Assembly: GCF_000340885.1 (NCBI RefSeq)
Contig: NC_020291.1
Coordinates: 6,161,001 to 6,225,000 of the forward strand
Source of the DNA: Clostridium saccharoperbutylacetonicum N1-4(HMT)
Lineage (GTDB): Bacteria; Bacillota; Clostridia; Clostridiales; Clostridiaceae
Reading direction: 5' to 3'
DNA length: 64,000 bases
Shown here in pieces: positions 1 through 8,532 of the stretch (position 1 is its first letter; every line of letters begins with the position of its first letter). Made by a program: the position numbers and the translations under genes. The notes below the pieces were generated by a model that ran no database searches, was not told where the DNA came from, and was given only the letters and a program-made list of their open reading frames with translations.

Positions 1-1151
1 GATCCTCTTCCTGGACCTGTAGGTATTCCATGATCATATGAAAACTTAATGAAATCCCAAACAATTAAGAAATAATCTATATATCCCATTTGTTTGATTA
101 CTCCAAGTTCATATTCTAATCTATCCACATATTCTTTAGCTTTTTCAGAGTTTTCCACAATTTTATTAACTTCTGTGTAATTTAGCTCTTTATTTCTTAA
201 TTCTTCAAATACATCATATCTTTCAATCAAACCTTTATAGCAAGTATCTTTTAAATACTCATAAGGATCCTGTCCCTCTTCTAAAGGAAACTTTGGAAGC
301 TTTGATTCATGAAACTTATACTCGTAATTACACTGTTCTGCAATTTTCATTGTATTTTCTAAGGCCTCTGGTACATATGAAAACATATCATACATTTCCT
401 CAGGTGATTTCAAATAAAACTGATCTGACGGATATCTTCTCCTATTAGGATCATCTATGGTTTTAGCTGTTTGGATACACATTAATACGTCATGGGATTT
501 TGAATCTTCTTTATTTATATAGTGAACATCATTTGTAACAATCAATGGTATTCCAGTTTCTTTAGATAATTTCATATTATCCTCATTAACTTTCTTCTGC
601 TCTTCCATACCATGATCTTGTAATTCTAGATAAAAATCTCCGTTAAAGATATCTTTATATTTTAATGCGACTTCTTTAGCCTTTTCATAATTTCCCTTAA
701 GCAAATTTGACTGAACTTCTCCACCTAAGCACGCACTTAAAGCAATTAAACCTTCACTGTGCTCTCGTAAATAATCACAATCAACTCTAGGCTTATAATA
801 AAACCCTTCAATCGAAGCTATTGATGCAATCTTCATTAAGTTTTGATATCCAATTTCATTTTTTACTAATAAAACTAAATGATAAGTTGAATTTTCTTTA
901 TCAGGCTGCTTAATATGCATTGATTTAGGTACTACATATATTTCACACCCTAAAATTGCTTTTATATCATTTTCTTGAGCAGCCTTAAAAAAATCCACAA
1001 GTCCATACATGACCCCGTGGTCTGTTATCGCTATGCTGTCCATACCTTTTTCTTTAGCAGCTTTCATAAGCTTTTTTATTTTGCCAGAACCATCTAACAA
1101 ACTATATTCTGTATGTAGATGTAAATGACAAAATTGCTTTTCCTTCTCCAT
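1..1151 (-). CDS. dnaE: DNA polymerase III alpha subunit DnaE, N-terminal part (cut by window edge)
   Basis: Replicative-type DNA polymerase alpha subunit. About 383 N-terminal residues lie in the window; the rest (family length about 1,150-1,200) is beyond the left edge. The N-terminus is a PHP domain: HLHLHTEYSLLDG at residues 9-21 and ITDHGVMYG near 43-51 supply metal-binding His/Asp residues. The visible part ends at GPGRGS, the first conserved motif of the polymerase core. The ATG at 1151 follows GGAGAGGAGGAG at good spacing. A TATAAT about 40 bp upstream of the start is a probable -10 box. This is the DnaE type (PHP at the extreme N-terminus), not PolC, which would carry OB and exonuclease domains. 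Confidence 0.95.
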   Translation of the reverse strand, partial: MEKEKQFCHLHLHTEYSLLDGSGKIKKLMKAAKEKGMDSIAITDHGVMYGLVDFFKAAQENDIKAILGCEIYVVPKSMHIKQPDKENSTYHLVLLVKNEIGYQNLMKIASIASIEGFYYKPRVDCDYLREHSEGLIALSACLGGEVQSNLLKGNYEKAKEVALKYKDIFNGDFYLELQDHGMEEQKKVNEDNMKLSKETGIPLIVTNDVHYINKEDSKSHDVLMCIQTAKTIDDPNRRRYPSDQFYLKSPEEMYDMFSYVPEALENTMKIAEQCNYEYKFHESKLPKFPLEEGQDPYEYLKDTCYKGLIERYDVFEELRNKELNYTEVNKIVENSEKAKEYVDRLEYELGVIKQMGYIDYFLIVWDFIKFSYDHGIPTGPGRG

Positions 1152-1265
1152 GTAACTCCTCCTCTCCTTATGATAATTATATCCATAAGTCATTTGAAAT
1201 TGTCTGCTTTTTAATTATAGCAATCTAAAACTATTTTTTATATAACTTTATCTCAAAAATCGCAA

Positions 1266-1312
1266 ATAACCAAAATCTCAATTCAAATCATTATTGATTG
1301 AAATTTTGGTTA
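1266..1312 (-). terminator. Hairpin terminator of the Dabb gene
   Basis: Seventeen-base arms (1266-1282 and 1296-1312) pair with a single G-T wobble around a 13-base loop, just after the stop codon at 1317. It separates the Dabb gene from dnaE. Confidence 0.7.
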
Positions 1313-1316
1313 TCCT

Positions 1317-1607
1317 TTACAATTGAAAATCTAAAGTTTTACTTCCTTCCATATAAGGACCTATAACCTTTTTGACTTTTTCAACGTGGAACTCATTCAC
1401 ATCATAAGCCAAATAATCTTCTTCATTATCAAATCTTGTTATGATTCCTATATCATAACTTCTGTCACTTCTAATGGTGTCTACTCCAACTTCTAATTTC
1501 TTTAATTCTTTAATTTCCCCATTCATAGATAATAAAGTATTTTCTACAAATTTCAAGTTATCTGTTGTTGGTTCCTTTAATTTAAAAAGTACAATATGCG
1601 TAAACAT
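1317..1607 (-). CDS. Dabb (stress-responsive alpha/beta barrel) family protein
   Basis: A 96-residue single-domain protein of the Dabb family, a dimeric ferredoxin-like fold. Support comes from the N-terminus MFTHIVLFKLKEP, the central VGVDTIRSDRSYDIGIITRF strand region and the YLAYDVNEFHVEKVKKVIGPY segment typical of the family. The biochemical role in clostridia is not established and no catalytic residues can be assigned. The ATG follows AAGGAG at proper spacing. It stands between whiA and dnaE with a hairpin on each side, so it is probably its own transcription unit or a weak tail of the whiA operon. Confidence 0.8.
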   Translation of the reverse strand: MFTHIVLFKLKEPTTDNLKFVENTLLSMNGEIKELKKLEVGVDTIRSDRSYDIGIITRFDNEEDYLAYDVNEFHVEKVKKVIGPYMEGSKTLDFQL

Positions 1608-1634
1608 AACACCACTCCTTCAGTTATCAGTTTA

Positions 1635-1712
1635 CAGTGCACAGTTTACAGTTAGAAGTAAACAGTTGGCAGTTGGCTTATTCTCCAACTGTAAATTCTA
1701 AACTGTGCACTG
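1635..1712. repeat. Long palindromic intergenic repeat (CAGTTTACAGTT type)
   Basis: A perfect 14-bp inverted repeat (1635-1648 and 1699-1712) encloses a second smaller palindrome containing CAGTTGG and CCAACTG. The motif ACAGTTTACAGTTA recurs in degenerate form near 14926-14988 and 34676-34707, so this belongs to a dispersed intergenic repeat family. As RNA it would also form a strong hairpin just after the whiA stop codon and may act as its terminator. Confidence 0.6.
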
Positions 1713-1713
1713 C

Positions 1714-2661
1714 CTAGTTGTTTGTTCTTAATTCTTCTGCTATTTTCTCAATTTTTCTTAATCTATGATTAATACCTGATTTTCCTATTGGAGGATCAAG
1801 CATTTCTCCTAATTCCTTTAAAGATTCATCTGGATAATTTAATCTTAATTCTGCAATTTCTCTTAGGTTCTCTGGAAGTCTTTGAAGTCCAATCTGTGAT
1901 TGAATTAATTTTATGCTTTCAACTTGTCTTACTGCTGCATTTACAGTTTTTGAAAGATTAGCTGTTTCACAATTAACAAGTCTATTTACATTATTCCTCA
2001 TTTCCTTCATTATCCTTATATTTTCAATTTCCAACAAAGATGAATGAGCTCCAATTATATTAAGCAAATCTACAATTTGCTCACCTTCCTTAATATACAC
2101 TATAAAACTGTTTTTTCTTTGTATCACTTTAGAGTTCAACTTAAATGTATTAATAAGATTAGATAAATCTTTTGCGTATTCCTCACTATGAGTTACAAAT
2201 TCCAAGTGATAGGTTTTTTCTGGATTACTAATACTTCCTCCACCAATAAAAGCGCCTCTTATATATGCCTTTTTAGCACTTTCTTCCTTAAAAACATTAT
2301 CTTCTATTCTGTAATCTAAACTCATTATACCATCAATTTCTTTAAGTATACCAGTTTCATTTAGCAGACCTCTAACGCCCATTTCTTCTGATATTACAAC
2401 CATGTAGATATTATTCTTTTTTAAAGAATTACTTTTTTTAACCATTAATTTTGAATGAATATCACAGTGGTCCTTTAAAAGTGTAAATATTAATCTTGCA
2501 CTTGCTGGATTTTCTGTGGTCATTTTAAAGCTAAGTCCACTTCCACTAAAAGCTAATGTACCACTTACTTTCATTATAGCTGATATTTCTGCCAATGCTT
2601 CTTCCCTTGAAATATCTATATATCTGCATATTTCTCCTTTAACTTTAGATGAAAATGACAT
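1714..2661 (-). CDS. whiA: WhiA, sporulation/division DNA-binding protein
   Basis: WhiA homologue of 315 residues with the usual two parts: an N-terminal LAGLIDADG-like domain (residues about 100-210, including AYIRGAFIGGGSISNPEKTYHLE) and a C-terminal helix-turn-helix (LNYPDESLKELGEMLDPPIG followed by KSGINHRLRK). WhiA has no nuclease activity in characterised species; it affects cell division and chromosome segregation. An in-frame start 33 bases upstream exists, but the ATG at 2661 has AAGGAAGG at ideal spacing and gives the family N-terminus MSFSSKVKGE. It lies downstream of yvcK in the conserved rapZ-yvcK-whiA order, separated here by a 199-bp gap holding a 7-bp tandem repeat. Confidence 0.95.
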   Translation of the reverse strand: MSFSSKVKGEICRYIDISREEALAEISAIMKVSGTLAFSGSGLSFKMTTENPASARLIFTLLKDHCDIHSKLMVKKSNSLKKNNIYMVVISEEMGVRGLLNETGILKEIDGIMSLDYRIEDNVFKEESAKKAYIRGAFIGGGSISNPEKTYHLEFVTHSEEYAKDLSNLINTFKLNSKVIQRKNSFIVYIKEGEQIVDLLNIIGAHSSLLEIENIRIMKEMRNNVNRLVNCETANLSKTVNAAVRQVESIKLIQSQIGLQRLPENLREIAELRLNYPDESLKELGEMLDPPIGKSGINHRLRKIEKIAEELRTNN

Positions 2662-2685
2662 TTTATTTCCTTCCTTATCTATACA

Positions 2686-2824
2686 AATTATCAATTATCA
2701 ATTATCAATTATCAATTATCAATTATCAATTATCAATTATCAATTATCAATTATCAATTATCAATTATCAATTATCAATTATCAATTATCAATTATCAAT
2801 TATCAATTATCAATTATCAATTAT
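2686..2824. repeat. Heptanucleotide tandem repeat, (CAATTAT) x 19
   Basis: From 2692 to 2824 the sequence is exactly 19 head-to-tail copies of CAATTAT with no mismatch; 2686-2691 is a further partial copy. It lies between the yvcK stop and the whiA start, so it would be transcribed as AUAAUUG repeats in the operon mRNA. The plus strand has no stop codon in any frame through the array, giving long spurious reading frames. Confidence 0.97.
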
Positions 2825-2860
2825 GGGTATTTTAATTCGTTGTTAATTTAAATGCAACCT

Positions 2861-4213
2861 TTAATCATTTTCTTTTCCTTTTTCTTCTCTTACTCTTTCC
2901 TTGATTCGTTGTGATAAATACATGTATTCAATGATCTTCTTTTTATCATACAACAACTTCTTTTCCATAATTGTATCTGCTAATATTTCTGCCAATTTAT
3001 CTGCATCATGTTTTACTAAACCATTCTTAATTTTTACTAAATCCTCACCAACTATTTTTATGCCCAGGCTATTTATGTCTTCTCTGTCTAGTTTCACAAG
3101 ATCTGCACCATCTTTTTGATATTTTTCTCTTAATTCCTCAGTAATTTCACCTGTATTGGCAATTACATAATCAACAATATCTTTTCCTCCATATTTTAGA
3201 AGAACTTTTAAATGGTCAGATACCTTAAAGCCTGTAGTTTCACCTGGTTGAGTCATTATATTCGAAATATAAATTTTAACTGCATCACTTTTTTTAACTT
3301 CCTTAGCTATATCTTTAACAAGTAAATTAGAGGTAATACTAGTATATAAACTTCCTGGTCCCATAACTATAGCATCCGCCTCTTTTATTGCTTGTAATGC
3401 TTCTGGCAATGCTCTTGCACTTTCTGGTACTATTTTAAATTCCTCTATTCTAGAATTCTGTTTTATTGCTTCTTCCGGAATCTGGGATTCTCCTTCTACA
3501 ATATTACCATTTTGAAGTTTTGCTATTAATTGCATATTATCTAAAGTAACAGGTATAACTTTCCCTGTTACAGCAAGTACTGAACTCATTTTTTGAACTG
3601 CCTCTTCGAAATTATCAGAAATTCCAGCCATTGCAGCTAAGAATAAATTTCCGAAGCTTTGATTTTTTAATCTTCCATCTGAAAATCTATATTGAAGTAA
3701 GTCTTCCATTATTGGTTCGGTATCTGCCAATGCTAATATACAGTTTCTTATATCTCCTGGTGGCAACATACCTAAATCTTCTCTCAAAGCTCCTGAGCCA
3801 CCGCCATCATCACCAACTGTTACTATTGCTGTAATATTTGATGTATAATATTTTAAACCTCTAAGCATTGTTGATAAGCCAGTTCCACCACCTATTACAA
3901 CGATTTTAGGTCCTTTAACTAACAATCTCTTTTCATATATTAAGCTTTCCATTTTTCTGCTATCTAAAGAGACCTTTATATATCCCCTGTTAATTAATGC
4001 TATTATAGATTTCATCATTTCTGTAATAGAAACATATAATACAAATATTCCTGTAACATTTAAAAATACGTAAAAAACTATATAATATATATCATACATT
4101 CTATGGTAAACTAGTTCTGTAAAACCATATGCTATAAGCAATATTCCAAAGAGTCCAAATGCCAGCCACCTTTTTACTCTAATTCCTACTTTAAGCCAAT
4201 CTAATATCCTCAT
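2861..4213 (-). CDS. yvcK: YvcK/GlmR (CofD-like) protein with an N-terminal membrane anchor
   Basis: YvcK (GlmR) is needed for growth on gluconeogenic carbon sources in Bacillus and influences cell-wall precursor supply. The 450-residue protein has a CofD-like core from about residue 100, opening with [18 protein letters not shown] and [14 protein letters not shown], the nucleotide-binding glycine motifs. The first 100 residues form an extension with two hydrophobic segments (about 16-35 and 40-62), absent from the roughly 320-residue Bacillus protein, so this version is probably membrane-tethered. The ATG overlaps the rapZ stop (ATGA), indicating translational coupling. Confidence 0.93.
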   Translation of the reverse strand: MRILDWLKVGIRVKRWLAFGLFGILLIAYGFTELVYHRMYDIYYIVFYVFLNVTGIFVLYVSITEMMKSIIALINRGYIKVSLDSRKMESLIYEKRLLVKGPKIVVIGGGTGLSTMLRGLKYYTSNITAIVTVGDDGGGSGALREDLGMLPPGDIRNCILALADTEPIMEDLLQYRFSDGRLKNQSFGNLFLAAMAGISDNFEEAVQKMSSVLAVTGKVIPVTLDNMQLIAKLQNGNIVEGESQIPEEAIKQNSRIEEFKIVPESARALPEALQAIKEADAIVMGPGSLYTSITSNLLVKDIAKEVKKSDAVKIYISNIMTQPGETTGFKVSDHLKVLLKYGGKDIVDYVIANTGEITEELREKYQKDGADLVKLDREDINSLGIKIVGEDLVKIKNGLVKHDADKLAEILADTIMEKKLLYDKKKIIEYMYLSQRIKERVREEKGKEND

Positions 4214-5094
4214 AATTTCTTTTCCCCTTTATGAAGATCTTCAGATACATCTCTATGTTCAATTTTAGAATTGTAACTTTCTTTGTTTAGTCTTTCATAA
4301 ACTTCATTTGCAATTGCTACTGAGCGATGTCTTCCGCCTGTACATCCAATTGATATTATCAGCTGTCGCTTTCCTTCTTTAATATAATTAGGAATTAGAT
4401 ATTTTAGCATATCCATTAATTTTTCTATAAAATTGACCGTTTCATCCTGTCTTAGCACATATTCTTTAACAGGTTCATCATTACCTGAATATTGCTTTAA
4501 CTCTGGTATATAAAATGGATTAGGTATAAATCTAACATCAAAAACCAAATCTGAATCCACTGGTATTCCATACTTAAAGCCAAAGCTTAATACTGTAATT
4601 GACAATTGCTTTTCAGGATAAATATTATCACCATATGTCTTATTAATTTTATCCCTTAGATCCTTTATCTCATATTTAGATGTATCAATAATATTATCTG
4701 CTACATTTTTAACTTCTCTTAATTTTTCTCTTTCTTGCGTAATTCCTGTTAAAACTCTTCCCTCAGGCGATAAAGGATGACTTCTTCTTGTTTCTTTAAA
4801 TCTCTTTATAAGAACTTCATCTGTTGCCTCTAAAAATAAAATCTCATACTTAAATTCGTTTGTTTTTAAATAACTTAATGCTTCAAAAAAATCATCAAAG
4901 AATACTCCGCCTCTAATATCTATAACTAATGCTACTTTTTCAATATTTCCTCCACTTTGAGTACATACTTCTGCAAATTTTGAGATTAACTTTGGTGGAA
5001 GGTTATCTACACAAAAATACCCCAAGTCTTCTAAAGTTCTTGTTGCTTGTGTCTTTCCTGCTCCTGATAATCCTGTAACTATAACAAATCTCAT
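4210..5094 (-). CDS. rapZ: RapZ/YvcJ family nucleotide-binding protein
   Basis: A 294-residue P-loop protein with Walker A GLSGAGKT at residues 8-15 and the family C-terminal motif [20 protein letters not shown]. In E. coli RapZ is an RNase adaptor controlling GlmS via GlmZ; the Bacillus homologue YvcJ hydrolyses GTP/ATP and its role is less clear. The track allows a start 36 bases upstream, but the ATG at 5094 follows AAGGGAG and gives the family N-terminus MRFVIVTG. It is the first gene of the rapZ-yvcK-whiA operon. Confidence 0.95.
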   Translation of the reverse strand: MRFVIVTGLSGAGKTQATRTLEDLGYFCVDNLPPKLISKFAEVCTQSGGNIEKVALVIDIRGGVFFDDFFEALSYLKTNEFKYEILFLEATDEVLIKRFKETRRSHPLSPEGRVLTGITQEREKLREVKNVADNIIDTSKYEIKDLRDKINKTYGDNIYPEKQLSITVLSFGFKYGIPVDSDLVFDVRFIPNPFYIPELKQYSGNDEPVKEYVLRQDETVNFIEKLMDMLKYLIPNYIKEGKRQLIISIGCTGGRHRSVAIANEVYERLNKESYNSKIEHRDVSEDLHKGEKKL

Positions 5095-5158
5095 ACTACA
5101 CACTCCCTTTGCCAAAGATAAATAATTCATTAATTCTTAGTACAATGTTAACAGTAAA

Positions 5159-5188
5159 ATTATATCATACTATCCCTAAAAATGTTCA
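5159..5188 (-). promoter_or_regulatory. Extended -10 promoter of rapZ-yvcK-whiA
   Basis: On the minus strand TGATATAAT is an exact extended -10 element (5159-5164 plus the upstream TG). A TTGAAC at 5183-5188 can serve as a loosely spaced -35 (19 bp). It lies about 65 bp upstream of the rapZ start and downstream of the murB terminator. Confidence 0.55.
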
Positions 5189-5260
5189 ATAGACAATTGA
5201 ATATATACTATTTCAATTTATCCTCTCAACACCAATGTAATAATTTTGAAATATAAAAAC

Positions 5261-5291
5261 TAATGCACAATACATTATGCATTGTGCATTA
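5261..5291 (-). terminator. Terminator of murB
   Basis: Perfect 11-bp arms (5261-5271 and 5281-5291, core AATGCACAAT) with a 9-base loop, followed on the minus strand by GTTTTTATATTT. It sits 44 bp past the murB stop. Confidence 0.7.
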
Positions 5292-5334
5292 ATTTAATAA
5301 AATCTGTAAGTTACCTCACAATATGCCTTATATT

Positions 5335-6249
5335 TTAATCTTCTCCTAAAATTCTAACTTCTGGATATAGATCCACACCAAACTGCCTTTTTACTTCGTC
5401 CTTAACATGATATATTACAGCTAATACATCTTTGGCAGTTCCATTACCTTTGTTGATAACAAATCCTGCATGTTTTTCTGAAACACATGCCCCACCTATA
5501 GTAAATCCTTTTAATCCAGCATCTTGAATCAATTTACCTGCAAAATGTCCTTCTGGTCTCTTAAAGGTACTTCCTGCTGATGGATATTCTAGCGGTTGTC
5601 TTTCTACTCTTCTTGTAGTCAATTCGTCAACTCTAGCTTGAATTACAGCCTTTTGTCCTGGAACTAATGCAAAAGTTGCTTTTAATACAACATATCCCTT
5701 TTCCATAACTACAGACTTTCTATATCCTAAATTCAATTCTTCCTTAGATAATATTTTTAACTCTTGATTATCATCTAATACTTCAGCACTTTCAATAACA
5801 AATGATATTTCTCCATCATACGCTCCTGCATTCATAAATACAGCTCCACCTATACTTCCTGGAATTCCACATGCAAATTGAAATCCTGATAAAGAGTTTT
5901 CTGTGGCTTTCTCAGATACATCCTTAAGCAATGCACCACATTCAGCAATAACTTTATTATCAATACATTCTATTTTATTTAACTCACATAATTTTATAAC
6001 TACGCCTCTAATTCCGCCATCCCTAACCAAAAGGTTAGATCCATTTCCAATAACATAAAAAGGAATTTTATTTTCTTTACAAATTGTAATACTATCTCTT
6101 ATTTGTTGAATATTTGTTGGGATTAAAAGTATATCTACTGGCCCACCAACCTTAAAATATATATGCTCACTCATTTTTGCATTTAATTGAATTTGCGATT
6201 CTTCGTATATTTCCTCAAACAAATCCTTATACTTTCCATAATGTTCCAT
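5335..6249 (-). CDS. murB: UDP-N-acetylenolpyruvoylglucosamine reductase
   Basis: MurB reduces UDP-GlcNAc-enolpyruvate to UDP-MurNAc with FAD and NADPH, the second committed step of peptidoglycan precursor synthesis in the cytoplasm. The protein has 304 residues. The FAD-binding PCMH domain shows FYVIGNGSNLLVRDGGIRG and CGIPGSIGGAVFMNAGAY. The C-terminal domain has the catalytic Ser in EYPSAGSTFKRP and the conserved Glu in LYPEVRILGED. This is the short type IIB form. The ATG at 6249 follows GAGGAG; an upstream TTG has no ribosome site. The gene ends at its own terminator. Confidence 0.96.
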   Translation of the reverse strand: MEHYGKYKDLFEEIYEESQIQLNAKMSEHIYFKVGGPVDILLIPTNIQQIRDSITICKENKIPFYVIGNGSNLLVRDGGIRGVVIKLCELNKIECIDNKVIAECGALLKDVSEKATENSLSGFQFACGIPGSIGGAVFMNAGAYDGEISFVIESAEVLDDNQELKILSKEELNLGYRKSVVMEKGYVVLKATFALVPGQKAVIQARVDELTTRRVERQPLEYPSAGSTFKRPEGHFAGKLIQDAGLKGFTIGGACVSEKHAGFVINKGNGTAKDVLAVIYHVKDEVKRQFGVDLYPEVRILGED

Positions 6250-6372
6250 GCCAAAACTCCTCAAAATTTATCTATATTTATTTGCATTATGTATAATAAT
6301 TCATACATGTTATAATAATCTATTTATTACCTTAATACAAGTAAACTTTCTTCCGTATTATTATAGCATAAT

Positions 6373-8247
6373 TTATTTACTTTGTTCATGTTTTTTAAAA
6401 TATGCCATAATACTGCTTGCAGCCTTATTATCAATGGATTCAGTTTCAAGTAGTTCTTCTAAAGTAGCTTTCTTAATATTATCTATACTTCCAAATTTCA
6501 TAAGAAGCGACATCCTTCTCTTTTGTCCTATATTTGGGATATCATCTAGTATTGAATGTAATGTTCTTTTATCTCTTAAACTTCTATGGTAAGTAATTGC
6601 AAACCTGTGAACCTCATCTTGAATTCTTCTTATTAACTGCATCAAATTAGAATTTCTATTAATTATCAGCTCGTTATTATTATAAATTATACCTCTTGTT
6701 GCATGATGATCATCTTTTACCAATCCACAAACAGGGATATCTATTCCTAACTTATCTAAAACTTCTAATGCTATATTCACTTGTCCCTTTCCACCATCCA
6801 TCATAATTAGATCTGGAAAATTAGAAAACTTTCCATTTGAAAATTTAAGTTCCTTTTGTTGAATTTCTTGAATTTCCTTTAGTCCATGGGAAAATCTTCT
6901 TTCTAAAATTTCTCTCATGCTATCATAGTCATTAGCATTTTTTACAGTTTTTATTCTAAATCTTCTATAATCACTATTTTTAGCTTTACCTTCTTCAAAT
7001 ACAATCATTGAACCAACTGAATCAACCCCTTGTATATTAGATATATCATAAGCTTCTACTCTAAATGGAATATCATCAAGTTCTAGTAATTCTTGTATTT
7101 GCTCTAAAGAGTTTAAATTTATTGCTTTATCTCTTAATATTTTATCCTTAAATTGATCTAGTGTAACTTTTGCATTGCTTTTTACTAATTCAAGCATTTC
7201 TTTTTTTTCACCTTTAATTGGAACCTTAACCAAAACCTTCGAACCACGTTTTACACTTAAAAATTCTTCTAAGGTATCTATTTCATCACTTTCTGGAATA
7301 TAAATAGTTTTAGGCACTTTAGGTGTTCCTCCATAAAAAGAAACAATAAACTGCGAAATGATTACTTTATTATCTTCATCTGCACTATTTTCTATAATCA
7401 AATGTTCCCTTCCTATAATCTTACCATCTCTTAAGAAAAATACCTGGATACAGCAATCTTTTTCATCTTTATAAATATTAATAAAATCTTCATCATTTTC
7501 CTGAGATTTAAAAACTTTTTGCTTTTCAGCTATATTTTTAATTGCTAAAATCTTATCTCTTAAGGATGCTGCTTTCTCAAATTCTAAATTAGTTGAAGCT
7601 TCCTGCATTTCTTCTTTTAATTTATTTAAAAGTGACTTATCTCTGCCACTTAAAATATCCATGATTTCACTTATCATATTTCCGTATTCAGCCTTTGAGA
7701 TTCGTCCTTCACATGGTGCATTACATCTTTTTATATGATAGTTTAAACAAGCTCTTGTTGGAGTTCCATTTTCAGTGATTAGTTTCTTACAGGTCCTTAA
7801 CAAAAATATTTTTTTAATTAAATTAATCGTCTCATGTACATCTCCTGCATTAGGATATGGTCCAAAATACTTATTTCCATCCTTTGCATAATTTCTAGTT
7901 ATAAAAACTCTAGGAAAATCTTCATTAACGGTTATTTTTATAAAAGGATAAAACTTATCATCCTTTAATAAAATATTATATTTAGGACTATATTTTTTTA
8001 TTAAATTACATTCAAGTATTAAAGCCTCCATCTCAGAATCTGTTACTATGTACTCAAATTCAGCAATCTTTTTAACCATTGCTTTTACTTTTTCTGAATG
8101 ATTTTTTGAATTTTGAAAGTATTGTCGCACTCTATTTTTTAATATTTTTGCCTTACCAACATAAATAACCTCTCCAAGGGCGTTTTTCATTAAATAAACA
8201 CCTGGTTTATCAGGCAAAATCTTTAACTGTTCTTTAAAATCAAACAT
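6373..8247 (-). CDS. uvrC: Excinuclease ABC subunit C
   Basis: UvrC makes the dual incisions in nucleotide excision repair on UvrB-marked DNA. The 624-residue protein has, in order, the GIY-YIG nuclease (GVYLMKNALGEVIYVGKAK), a UVR motif that contacts UvrB (around residues 200-240, EKAASLRDKI), the RNase H-like C-terminal nuclease (EAYDISNIQGVDSVGSM with the catalytic Asp) and helix-hairpin-helix motifs at the end (IPNIGQKRRMSLL). A longer reading frame starts 78 bases upstream, but MFDFKEQLKILPDKPGVYLM matches the family N-terminus and follows GAGGAGAAG. uvrA and uvrB lie 4-9 kb upstream on the same strand. Confidence 0.95.
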   Translation of the reverse strand: MFDFKEQLKILPDKPGVYLMKNALGEVIYVGKAKILKNRVRQYFQNSKNHSEKVKAMVKKIAEFEYIVTDSEMEALILECNLIKKYSPKYNILLKDDKFYPFIKITVNEDFPRVFITRNYAKDGNKYFGPYPNAGDVHETINLIKKIFLLRTCKKLITENGTPTRACLNYHIKRCNAPCEGRISKAEYGNMISEIMDILSGRDKSLLNKLKEEMQEASTNLEFEKAASLRDKILAIKNIAEKQKVFKSQENDEDFINIYKDEKDCCIQVFFLRDGKIIGREHLIIENSADEDNKVIISQFIVSFYGGTPKVPKTIYIPESDEIDTLEEFLSVKRGSKVLVKVPIKGEKKEMLELVKSNAKVTLDQFKDKILRDKAINLNSLEQIQELLELDDIPFRVEAYDISNIQGVDSVGSMIVFEEGKAKNSDYRRFRIKTVKNANDYDSMREILERRFSHGLKEIQEIQQKELKFSNGKFSNFPDLIMMDGGKGQVNIALEVLDKLGIDIPVCGLVKDDHHATRGIIYNNNELIINRNSNLMQLIRRIQDEVHRFAITYHRSLRDKRTLHSILDDIPNIGQKRRMSLLMKFGSIDNIKKATLEELLETESIDNKAASSIMAYFKKHEQSK

Positions 8248-8500
8248 ATAATCTATCTTCTCCTCGCCTAATAACTTACAATTAACAATTGTCATATTCA
8301 AAAAAGTTTCAATGAGAAAGTTCATGTTTCCAAATATACAAGCTCCAATTAAAAAGTTCGAAAAATTAAATATAAACTTTCGCTCCTCACTTCTGGTACA
8401 CTTACTTTTCTTTTAGATTTTCTTGAATTAGTATGTATAATTTTAATTTATATATTTACTTTCTTAAATACATAATATAACGTTTTTGCATATACATAAA

Positions 8501-8527
8501 TACCTCAGAGAAAATTACTCTGAGGTA
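8501..8527 (-). terminator. Terminator of the PBP gene
   Basis: Perfect 10-bp arms TACCTCAGAG and CTCTGAGGTA around a 7-base loop, six bases past the PBP stop codon. The tail on the minus strand is only moderately T-rich. Confidence 0.65.
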
Positions 8528-8532
8528 AAATA

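Noticed and set aside
2686..2824. CRISPR-like array
   Set aside because: Unit is 7 bp without spacers; it is a simple tandem repeat.
2516..2851. Plus-strand frames with INYQLSI repeats
   Set aside because: They result from the 7-bp array, which has no stop codon on the plus strand, plus the reverse of whiA.
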